From positions 1,924,033-1,988,032 of the forward strand of contig NC_049986.1 of NCBI RefSeq assembly GCF_000003815.2: a stretch of 64,000 nucleotides of DNA, given 5' to 3'. Numbering within the stretch: the stretch's first letter is position 1; each line of letters begins with the position of its first letter. This DNA comes from Branchiostoma floridae. Its lineage: Eukaryota > Chordata > Leptocardii > Amphioxiformes > Branchiostomatidae. The notes beneath the pieces are model-generated. The model was given only the letters and a program-made list of their open reading frames with translations, was not told where the DNA came from and searched no databases. A program made the position numbers and the translations under genes. Positions 1 to 9,130 of this stretch are shown here, piece by piece.

Positions 1-235
1 CCTCCAGCAACAGAGTCTTGTAATCACTTTGTGCGTTGAGTGTTCGCACCTATATCTCTGTGTTCTTTATGCCGCAATCGCATGTGGATTGGCATGTCGT
101 CTGTACGCCGTTGGGAAATGATGCACGTTGTTTTTATTTCACGGCAACTGTTTTTATTATGAATATAACAATTTCAGAAATCACCCCTACGTCTTCGGTA
201 TATTGGTCCAGGTCTTCGTTATGATCGTGCTTGTG
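1..235 (+). repeat. Satellite-like unit related to the 43.6-44.4 kb array
   Basis: A truncated copy of a long tandem unit. The stretch from about 40 to 215 (a 'gttcgcacctatatct' start, then a 'gatgatgcacgttgtttttat' -like core and 'cacccctac') matches each of the three units at 43.6-44.4 kb. No coding signal is seen; the short open frames through it are chance. It places related noncoding DNA next to both LRR genes of the window. Confidence 0.6.
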
Positions 236-394
236 GTAATTGGATATCATCAAGCAGATGTTGTCCCCGTCGGAAATTGACAACAGCTGTGCTACCTCGT
301 ACCCGGGAGGAGTATGCATTTGATTGACAGGGGTCTTTAAAGGAACATAAAAGTCGGTTCTCAATTATGGTTTAATATTCCAGTCAAAAGCCTA

Positions 395-639
395 ATACAA
401 TGTATTTGGGCCTAATACAATGTATTCCAGGGCCTAATACAATGTATTCCTCAAATACAATGTATTACATCCACTGTATTACTCAAATACAATGTATTAC
501 ACGTTCAACTACAATGTATTTTTCACAAATACAATGTATTACAGCGGCAAAATACATTGTAGTGAGGCCAATACATTGTAGTGAGCCCAATACAATGTAG
601 TGAGTCCAATACACTGTACTGAGTCCTATACATTGTAGT
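395..639. repeat. Short palindromic tandem array (AATACAATGTATT)
   Basis: More than ten copies of a near-palindromic 11-13 bp core, AATACAATGTATT, separated by 5-10 bp spacers. Early units read TACAATGTATT and later ones ATACATTGTAGTGAG, so the array passes from one orientation or derivative to the other. It runs into an assembly gap, so its true length is unknown. Confidence 0.8.
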
Positions 640-739
640 NNNNNNNNNNNNNNNNNNNNNNNNNNNNNNNNNNNNNNNNNNNNNNNNNNNNNNNNNNNNN
701 NNNNNNNNNNNNNNNNNNNNNNNNNNNNNNNNNNNNNNN
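640..739. other. Assembly gap (100 N)
   Basis: Exactly 100 undetermined bases, probably a gap of arbitrary size placed where the tandem array could not be assembled. The following 741-1200 contains no gene, repeat or RNA that I can support. Confidence 0.95.
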
Positions 740-1325
740 GTCTGTAATGGTGTATCAAAAATAAAAAAATAAGAATATCTAACGGTTGTAATTCTACATG
801 TGCGTTACTGGAGAGCGTTTTATGATCCTAACATTACCAGACTGGGAATAATCAACATGTATTGAATGTGGCTCTGCCTTAACCAGTTGTATGCTCTAAA
901 CCAGCCCCTGATGCACATAAGGTGTCTACAAAATTGTGCGTGGGTAGACAAGCAGACATATGCAATTTCATTTACTACTTTTCTGTCTGAGTAGATGTTT
1001 CAAAACAGGAGGTCTCCAGATTGGTTCTGTGATTACAATACGTGATGGTACTCAGTCTGTAGTCAACAGTGCAAGATATATAATCAGGCATGAGATACCG
1101 TCTTGAGCACGGCAGACACACGTACAACATGTATGATACACACACGACGCTAAGATATTTGCTGAAGACAGTTTCAAGATCGCACAGTACTTACTTAACC
1201 TGCTTTTCAAGGCGATGCACACCACCTGGGAGCCCTACGGATATATATCTGAGCATTTGAAGCAAACTCGTGGCGTGTACGTATCTCTATCTGACCAGGT
1301 GGAACTGAGGACAACTCGTACAGAC

Positions 1326-1976
1326 ATGAAAGTAAGTGGACTGCTGTTGCTCCTTACTTTGACCCGTCTATGGTCAGGTTATGCTTGTCTACCGGCTACG
1401 TGTAGCATAGACTATTTGTCATACTTCGGGGCATCGATGGTTCACTGTTACAATACAAACCTTACGGCGATTCCTGACGACATCCCGGCCAATGCTGAAA
1501 GCTTTACCTTGTCCAGTTCATGTAGCATCACGAAAGTACCGTACCTTCCACCACTACCGCGGCTGCGTGTCCTGGAACTAAAAAGGAACTGCATAGATTC
1601 TTTTTCCTGGATTTCTTTGCGTGCGCTGCCAAATTTGAAATCTCTTGGTCTAATGGGAAACCGACTTCGGTACGTGAAGCTGGACACCGTCATTGAGCAT
1701 CTCCCGAAGCTGAGAGATGTTGACCTACGTTACAACAAATTGGCGTCTTTCTCTGAGTACGAGCTGGGACGGCCCCAAGTCACCGAGGCATGGCTCAATG
1801 GGAACCCTCTTCGCTGTGACTGTGACCTCTCCTGGCTGATGGTTAAGATGACGTGTTTACAAGAACTTTATTGCACGACAACTGTAGAGGATACAGTGTT
1901 TGGCAACTTGAACATACAATACATACAGAACAGAACACTACATGAGTTATTAGTATCTAAAAATCTAACAGACTAA
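1326..1976 (+). CDS. Small secreted leucine-rich-repeat protein (VLR-like layout)
   Basis: A 216-residue single-exon frame. I chose the ATG at 1326 because it begins a clean signal peptide (MKVSGLLLLLTLTRLWSGYA); an in-frame ATG at 1215 would put 37 polar residues in front. The mature part opens with a cysteine-containing LRR N-cap (CLPATC, then VHC and a TAIPDDIP stretch), continues through about four LRRs (LRVLELKRN, LKSLGLMGN, LRDVDLRYN, VTEAWLNGN) and ends in an LRR C-cap (NPLRCDCDLSWL, with later cysteines in CLQELYC). No transmembrane helix or GPI signal follows, so the product should be secreted. The layout resembles VLR-like and LRR-only proteins described in lamprey and amphioxus, but a ligand or immune role is only inference. 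The stop lies about 55 bp from a LINE 3' end, so the C-terminus may have been trimmed. Confidence 0.7.
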   Translation: MKVSGLLLLLTLTRLWSGYACLPATCSIDYLSYFGASMVHCYNTNLTAIPDDIPANAESFTLSSSCSITKVPYLPPLPRLRVLELKRNCIDSFSWISLRALPNLKSLGLMGNRLRYVKLDTVIEHLPKLRDVDLRYNKLASFSEYELGRPQVTEAWLNGNPLRCDCDLSWLMVKMTCLQELYCTTTVEDTVFGNLNIQYIQNRTLHELLVSKNLTD

Positions 1977-2031
1977 TCTATTTTACACATGGTATATAAT
2001 ATTTACAATCAGGCTATAATTATGTGCTGGT

Positions 2032-4175
2032 TCATGATAGTATAATATCGTCACGTTTTTTAAAGGAGTTATATATAAATTGACCGACATAGGCAGATAT
2101 ATCAGCAGGACATGATAGTAACATATTGAACATTTCTGTCTTGGTAGGTGGTAACATAGTATCAGATTTGCATTTAATAGACTGTAACATTTTTTGTCTC
2201 TCTCTATCATAAGTTGGACAATCCATTATAAAGTGGGATTCATTTTCAATATTATCATGGCATGTTGGACACAGTATCTCACTGGCTGGTGTGTTGTGAT
2301 GTCTACCCTTTTCGATTTGTAGGGAGTGGGCACTAATTCTTAGTCTCGTAATGATATTTCTAAAGGATTTGTTTTGAACAGTTGAAAGGTAATTTTCAAG
2401 ACAGAAATCTTTTTTGATTTTGCAATAAGTACTAAGTTTGCTTAGACTTCTTATTTCTTGTCTCCAGCCAGAGAGAAATGTGTCTATCAGGCGGTTTTTG
2501 AATAAATTTCCAAACTGATTGGCATTCACCGCAGGGTTGAGCCAAACAGTTTGGAAGCCGTGTCTACATAACATGTCTTGTACATGGACAGCCCAGTCTT
2601 GTTGTAGCTGAACAGAAGTATTGTAAGCTTTCTTTACGAGTCTGTCATTTGGGAGACTATGTAATCTAAGCCAATATTTTATCAACTGTGTTTGTGAATC
2701 AATGTATAGAGGAAAAACTCCAAGCTCACCCCTGACCGCGGCGTTAATAGAGCTTTTGGGAACGCCGAGAGTAATTTTGCAATAGTTCAATAGTACAAAC
2801 TCTAAATCCGCAATTTCATAGGATACTGTTGGTTGCTGTAGTGTTACGTTTTGTCTGTTAAGTATGTTTGATTGATAGATAATGTTTAGTTTGTCACTGT
2901 ATTTTTGAAATCGAACAAGGACAGGGCGCGGTGTGGAAGTGTCTGATGTTTTGCCGATACGAGAAGCTCTGAGGATGTGAATTTCTGATCCCAGTGTCGT
3001 ACTGAGGATCCTAGCTATTGAATCTCTGGTATTCTCATTTTGACTTTCTTCTATACCATGGAATATAAGGTCTCTACCTTGAGCGTTAGTTCCAAGAACT
3101 TCACCACAGTATAGAAGAATTGGTTTGATACAACTGTTGAATAGGTCAAGTGCTAGTCGAATGGATGGATTGAAATTTGTGGATAAAAGTGATTTTAGTT
3201 TAGAGGAAGCCCGAAGAGCTTTCAATCTTAGCTGTTTGTTGGCGCGGTTAAATGAACCTGAGGGGGTTAGATCGACTCCTAGGTATGTATAAGAAGTTGT
3301 AATATCAATTGTGCGGCCTTGTATTTTATATGTAGAATGTTGACTGTTTGTCCGTCCATTTTTTGTGAATATCATTACTTTAGTTTTCTTTTCATTTATT
3401 GATAATTTCCAAATGGAGCAAAATTGGTCAAGTGTTCTTAGACATTCCTTCAGGCCTGATTCAGATTTTGATAGAAGAACGAGATCATCTGCCCAGAATA
3501 AGCTGTTGATGGGTGTGTCTTGTAGAATGAGAGGATCAGACGCTCGTGAATTTAATATGTCAGGAAGATCGTTTAGATATAAATTAAAGAGGAGGGGGCT
3601 AAGGTTACACCCTTGTCGCACCCCACATGATGATTGAAAGTATGGTGATAGGCCATTTGGTGTTTTTACGCAATATCTTACGTTAGAGTACATTGATTTT
3701 ATGATTTTGAAGAAGTTCCCCCCTATACCTGATGACAAAAGTTTGTAAAATAAACCGTTCCGCCACACAGAATCAAACGCCTTGCGGAAATCAACGAAAC
3801 AAGCATATAGTTTACCTGCAGGTTTGGAGATTTGTTGGTCAATCAGTGTTTTAAGCACAAAAACATTATCGCTTGTTCTAAAGTTTTTCTGAATCCAGAT
3901 TGAAAAGGGGACAATAAGTTTTCGCTTTCTAAGTAATTTTGCAGTCTTTTGTTTAAGATGAATGTGAATAATTTGCCAACACAGCTGGATATGGCGATGC
4001 CTCTGTAATTTGTTGGGTTCGTGGTTTCGCCACTTTTATGTATAGGGACTAACATACTTTGACTCCATTGTTGGGGGAACGTTCCGGATTGTAGTAAAAT
4101 GTTAAACATTTTCTTCAGAGGAAGTGAGAGTTGAGAGGCGCTATATTTCAGCATTTCATTAGAAATTGAATCCAC
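2032..4175 (-). pseudogene. LINE reverse transcriptase domain (frameshifted)
   Basis: Two overlapping frames encode one reverse transcriptase. 4175-3843 carries the fingers (SISNEMLKY, then NYRGIAISS and SPFQSGFRK); after a one-base slip in an A-run, 3858-2032 continues with FVDFRKAFDSV, QGCNLSPLLFNLYLNDL and the catalytic FWADDLVLL (the YADD box with W for Y). A thumb and a long C-terminal region follow, ending in the zinc knuckle CPTCHDNIENESHFIMDC. The domain would prime target-site reverse transcription of the element RNA. As it stands the product is split, so it is annotated as a pseudogene. Confidence 0.85.
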
Positions 4176-4195
4176 TCCACATGATTTATTGCATT

Positions 4196-5725
4196 TCAGG
4201 TTACATAATCCTGTCGAATTTCTTCTGTTGTAATATCAAAATCTAGTGGATTATCCGTTTGAAGCTCTAGCGATGAAACAATATTGTCTGCATATTCTTG
4301 TTCTCTTTTGTTTAATGTGATGTTGCTATTTATTGACTTAAAATGATCTAACCATTCGTCGGTTGATATTTGTTCACCTGTATCCTCTTTGCTTCCGTTT
4401 TCAAGGTTTCGTAGTTTATTAATCTCTTGCCAAAAAGATTTTGGATCTTCCTTAGATAGCTTAGAAATATGACTCATTTTCTTCTCTGTATAGTGTTTCT
4501 TTGTCTTTTTGACAAGTTTTTTGTATTCTTTTACTTTAAAAATGTATGTTTGTCTTTTGTCTTGCCTCCAGGGATATTTCCTTATTTCAGCAGCAAGAAC
4601 TCTAATTTTTGACCTCAGATCGCGACATTGTTGGTCATACCATGGTTTACTAGTTGGTTTCTTTTTTCTTTTGGAGACTCGAATTGATTTTAAAGAAATG
4701 TCAGCTGCCATCTTAATGATATGATTAACATCCTCAACAGCTTTTCCAGCGTCACTGTTTGTGTATTGTTGTAACATGAACTGTTTTATCTTGTTTTGAA
4801 TTTGAGGAAGTTGAAACGCGTCCTGAAACTTTTCACGAGAAGTTTCGTCCCAGATATATTTCTTTGGATGTATAAGATGTTTTTCTTTATCCGTATTTCT
4901 AAAGCTAGAATGGTTAGTTTTAAGCGAGACAGAGATCTGGCGGTGATCTGATAGCCAGGTAGGATTGTGAACTTTGAAGTATTGTACGGATGAAAAGAGG
5001 GGTATACTGGTTATGCAATAGTCTACAGTGCTTGTTCCATTATATTTTATACATGTACTTTTTCCGGGGAGGTCGCCAATCGTTCTTCCGTTTACTATCA
5101 ACATGTCGGCAGCCGAGCACAGATCAACTAATTCTCTACCATACTTATTTTTTACATTGTCTGTGTTTATTCTAGGTTTAATGTTAATTTTTGTAGAGTT
5201 TTCGTCAAAGCCATCAAAATGTTGTTCTTGTAGATTTGCTGTTCTTGAGTTCATGTCACCAAGAAGAAGGACATGTCCTAAGTTATTGAATTTTGCCAGG
5301 TCCGCCATTAGATCTTCAAAAATTGTGTTCTTTTTTGTGGTAAATAAAGGTGAGTTTTCAGGAGGTAGGTACAGACATCCCAGTATTACATCTGCCTCTA
5401 AACCAAAGAAAACCTTATCTAGTTTGCACCAGAGGATGTCAGGATTATTACTTTTTAGTTTAGAAATTCCTTTAGCGATAGTTTGTTTAAAAAGGACAGC
5501 GACCCCTCCGGAGTTCCGTCGGGAGCGCTTCCTGAGTTTACGGTCGCTACGAAAGTGTTGGTATCCATTGATATGAAAAGTATCATCGGGCTTTAACCAA
5601 GTTTCCTGAACACAAACTATATCATATCTACATACAGCTTCTAAGAAATCTAATTCTACACATTTTCTAGAAAGACTACCTTGAATGTTCCAGCTGGCCA
5701 AACTTAGGGCCACATCAACAACCAT
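4196..5725 (-). pseudogene. LINE APE-type endonuclease domain of ORF2
   Basis: A 509-residue open frame starting at 5725. It shows the AP-endonuclease fold motifs in order: SLASWNIQG at the N-terminus, VCVQETW with the catalytic Glu, a LLGDMNSRT strand, and the terminal LSDHRQISVSL with the Asp-His pair. About 200 lysine-rich linker residues follow before the reverse transcriptase. The frame stops at 4196, a few bases before the reading frame resumes as the RT in a different phase, so the endonuclease is severed from its RT by a one-base frameshift. Confidence 0.85.
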
Positions 5726-5844
5726 AAAAGACTACCGAAAAGAAAAGAATGTCAAGAGCAATTTCAAGTGCTGCAAATGCTATAGAATTTAAAGGTAATT
5801 ATCTTTTGAAAATATAGATGAGTACGTACCGGTCGTACACTATT

Positions 5845-7104
5845 TCATCTTTTAAGAAAACATAACATGCTCATATTGGGNNNNNNNNNNNNNNNNNNNN
5901 NNNNNNNNNNNNNNNNNNNNNNNNNNNNNNNNNNNNNNNNNNNNNNNNNNNNNNNNNNNNNNNNNNNNNNNNNNNNNNNNNNNNNNNNNNNNNNNNNNNN
6001 NNNNNNNNNNNNNNNNNNNNNNNNNNNNNNNNNNNNNNNNNNNNNNNNNNNNNNNNNNNNNNNNNNNNNNNNNNNNNNNNNNNNNNNNNNNNNNNNNNNN
6101 NNNNNNNNNNNNNNNNNNNNNNNNNNNNNNNNNNNNNNNNNNNNNNNNNNNNNNNNNNNNNNNNNNNNNNNNNNNNNNNNNNNNNNNNNNNNNNNNNNNN
6201 NNNNNNNNNNNNNNNNNNNNNNTCGGCAGAACGTAATGGTGCGCTTTACATCTGCAACCAGCAGGCTGGTCCCCGTGGTGTCGTCCAGGTGGATTCCATC
6301 ACGTTTGTAGAGCTGTCGTGTTGTGGATAGTTTCTTGTGGCGGACATACAGAGTCTTACTGTCATCCTTGCTTCGTTGCAGAACGGCCTGGTTGTAGTCC
6401 TTAATGTTTTTGTTTAAGTTTGAGTCCATGTTGTGTCCTCTGGGGAGTACTTGTGATAGGACGATTGTGGCATTGGGGAAAGATGTCTTGGCGCATGAGA
6501 TAAGCTCTGTTGTTTTATCGAGACAGTCTTGTACAGAGGAGGTGTCTCTCTGGCTATTATCCAGGTCGTTTGAAGCCACGTGTAGTATGACATACGCCGT
6601 TTTAGGGTCGCTCACCCGTTCCATCTTCTTAGTCGCGTGGTCTATTGTTGATGCATGTTCCTTACTGGTGGAGCGGTTTGGAAACATTCTAGAAGTGTCC
6701 ACTGCTTTCCAGATAGAGTCCGTATAAACTCTGACTTCGCGCGTGTCTCTTGTTGGGACTGGCTGTCGCCTGTCGGTACTGTGTGACGCCGGTTGTGTCT
6801 GTTCGACATTTGGTGTTGTGTCAATCGCTTCCGATATTGTCTCAGTGTGGTTTGTCTGAAGAGTGTCTGCACCTACGTATACCATCTCAGCTCCGGAGGC
6901 GTCGTCTTTGTCAGTGGTTTCAGAGTCTAGATTTTCAGTAGTATCCTGGCGTTTTTCTGATGACGATGACTCAGCTTGTGCAGACAATCTTATAGCTGAT
7001 AATGAATGAGAAAGCTGTAGTGAGCTTACCTCCTTCTGTAATGCAGAAATCTGTTGCTGTTGTGTCTCTACTATTGACTGGAGGGAGTCACACCTAGCTG
7101 TCAA
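5845..7104 (-). pseudogene. LINE ORF1: coiled coil plus SGNH/esterase-like domain, with gap
   Basis: The frame begins with a glutamine-rich heptad stretch (QQQQISALQKEVSSLQ) that should form a coiled coil. About 80 acidic, Ser/Thr-rich residues follow. Next comes an SGNH-hydrolase-like domain: VYTDSIW (block I, GDS replaced by TDS), VASNDL (block III, GxND replaced by ASND) and YKRDGIHLD (block V, Asp-x-x-His). CR1-type ORF1 proteins often carry such an esterase domain. The last part runs into the N gap at 5881-6222, so the C-terminus and the spacing to ORF2 are unknown. Confidence 0.75.
5881..6222. other. Assembly gap (342 N) inside the LINE
   Basis: A run of undetermined bases between the ORF1 esterase-like domain and the ORF1/ORF2 junction of the CR1-like element. 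Confidence 0.95.
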
Positions 7105-7640
7105 ACTTAATGCTAATTAGTCGACGTGACATTGGGGACCCCTAGCAGTTGGTGTAATTGTTGCAGTCCATGAACCAACCTGACAGTACGTGTATGTGCC
7201 AAGCTGCAGTACCGGTAGTGATTGATAAGGGTCGCTTTTGATCTATGTAACGTAAAAATTCTAACCATTCCTCATCAATGCCCATTAGTATGTTTCCAAT
7301 CCACTAGTCAATAGAAATGTCTGATTCATCGCCTCAGACAGAACTAGGGGAAATTTACACAGGCTGGCTGGCTAAGAGGATCGGATGTGCACGTAACTGG
7401 ATCTGTTAGCCTTTGAGTTTGAATTCACCTGACAAGTCGATATGGTCCGAGGGAATCCGGAAATTTTTATAGTATACATAGTCCAACTGATTGGGCGCGG
7501 GAACAATAAACAAAAGACTACATACATACACATCACCACTGAGACATATTTTCTTACAAACGGAGAAACCTGATATGTTCCGTGGTGAAACAAACAAATG
7601 GAGCTGAGTATTCTTGTACACAACCCTTATTACACTTTAC
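7105..7640. other. Noncoding, upstream flank of the LINE
   Basis: No convincing exon, repeat or RNA seen. The short open frames on the minus strand at 7372-7623 lack any recognisable domain. Confidence 0.4.
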
Positions 7641-7669
7641 AGCCTTTCTTTCTTTCTTTGAGGCCTGAG

Positions 7670-8005
7670 CCTCGGCGTGGCGCTCGCTCATTGGTCAATC
7701 CAGAATAATGAGATTAGGAAGGGAAGGTCCCGCGGCAGGTGAGCAGGCAAGAGTTGCCTTGTTTCCGCACACCGCAGCCCCTTGAAGGAAAACGTCAGTT
7801 TGCTGCGATATTATTTCTGTCAACCAGGGTACATACATGTGCAACACTGAGATCGAGAAACAATCCAACCGTACTTTTGAGGCATGATGCATTTTATCGA
7901 AGATATGTCAGATATTCCGTTCATTAATATCATGATAGATTTTCTATTACAGCTAAATTCTAAAATCGACAGAGATTAGTTCAATTTGAAGGTACGGCAT
8001 ATTTA
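7670..8005 (+). mobile_element. Interspersed repeat R62, single-unit copy
   Basis: This copy starts with one ~62-bp unit (GCGCTCGCTCATTGGTCAA, then AGATTAGGAAGGGAAGGTCC and CGCGGCAGGTG). It continues with 'gttgccttgtttccgcacac', 'tgctgcgatattatttctg', 'gagatcgagaaac' and 'cgacagagattagttcaatt'. The same sequence in the same order occurs at 59.8-61.0 kb (+) and inverted at 29.3-29.9 kb. Each unit contains an inverted CCAAT box (ATTGG) next to a CGCTCGCCC stretch. No coding capacity is seen; it is probably a non-autonomous element. Confidence 0.7.
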
Positions 8006-8670
8006 CAAACTAACAAAATCTCTAGAGGGATAACAGTTGTAAGAATGTCGATCAGACAGAAGAATGTTACTACTGTTGTTCCAAATCTTGCCAAGCGAAG
8101 AAAAGGCACGAGAGGCTTTATGAATACGCTGTGATTTCAGTGTCCACAACAACGTTAGATTTAAGCGTGCATAAATACCAGTTTTCGTGCCATGATTGAT
8201 GACAACCACCGAGAGGCGACGTGTCTATCCTTGTGAAATAAAGAAATCTTATCTAGACTGAACTTAACTAAGCTAAACTGAAATAAACTAAACTGAAATA
8301 AACTAAGCCAAGATATATAAACTAAACTAAACTAAAATAAACTAAGCAAAAGTAGGCTACGCGAAGCTAAGCAAAACAACGAAAATAATGGGTTTAGGTG
8401 TGACAGGCCGTTCGATATAACCGAACTTGTCTCCGTCGCCGTTGCTTGCCTGCGAAGCTGGTGTGTTTCGCCAGGTGGTGATTATACGGCTGGTAGTATT
8501 GATATTTACGCTAGGCCCTAATTGCAGAAGGCCGGACAAACATCGTTATTGAATCATTTAGTCAACACACTCGTCAAGTATAGAGAATGTTGTTGAAATG
8601 TAAAAAAAAAACCAGCATGACTAGAAAATGAATCTAATCATTGAACTTTTATTTTTAGCAAGTCACATTT
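8006..8670. other. Noncoding, with an AACTAAACTAA simple repeat
   Basis: A low-complexity run of 'aactaaactgaaataaactaa' type occupies about 8260-8350. Nothing else is recognised. Confidence 0.5.
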
Positions 8671-8675
8671 GAGCC

Positions 8676-8795
8676 TAAATGTCTCCCGCTACAGGACCTT
8701 GTAGACGAAGGTGATCACATTTGAGCCGAAATGTCGCCCGCTACAGGTGCTTGTAGACGAAGGTGATCATATTTGAACAGAAATGTCGCCCGCTA
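8676..8795 (-). repeat. 52-bp tandem copies of the methyltransferase C-terminal codons
   Basis: Three stop codons (minus strand, at 8793, 8741 and 8689) lie exactly 52 bp apart. Each is embedded in the same sequence: a 'GATCACCTTCGTCT' coding stretch, the stop TAG, then 'CGGGCGACATTT'. The promoter-proximal copy is the real end of the gene (ITFVFKVL, stop). The other two read ITFVYKHL and ITFVYKVL followed by a stop and lie in the 3' UTR. Confidence 0.85.
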
Positions 8796-9049
8796 CAGGA
8801 CCTTGAAGACGAAGGTGATCCCGTCTTTGTCTTCGACCTCGTACATCTTGAAGACATCCCGGCTGACTCGTTCCCAGAGTCCCTCGTCCTGCAGACGGGC
8901 CATGGCGGGCTCCAGCTTGTCAATGTAATCCTCCACTATGTACAGGTACTCCTCACGGAGCGTGATGATGATATAGCCACCTGCGGGCGAGACGGAGGCT
9001 GTTATAGGATATAATAGGATATGTTATAGACGACAGGGGGACGGTTAGG

Positions 9050-9130
<81 letters not shown>

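Larger units (their letters stand above)
1990..7104 (-). mobile_element. CR1-like non-LTR retrotransposon (LINE), near full length, frameshifted
   Basis: On the minus strand the order is ORF1 with an esterase-like domain, an APE-type endonuclease, and a reverse transcriptase without RNase H that ends in a C-x2-C-x8-H-x4-C knuckle. This is the CR1/L2-type architecture. ORF1 contains a gap of 342 N. ORF2 is broken by two single-base frameshifts, near 4200-4215 and in the short A-run near 3885-3890, so this copy cannot encode an intact ORF2. Few other lesions are visible, which suggests a fairly recent insertion. The 3' boundary is approximate because no clear tail repeat or target duplication could be recognised. 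Confidence 0.85.

Noticed and set aside
5028-5576. A 182-codon plus-strand frame
   Set aside because: It is antisense to the LINE endonuclease, whose motifs are clear on the minus strand.
5867-6310. Frames passing through the N run
   Set aside because: Their length comes from undetermined bases.
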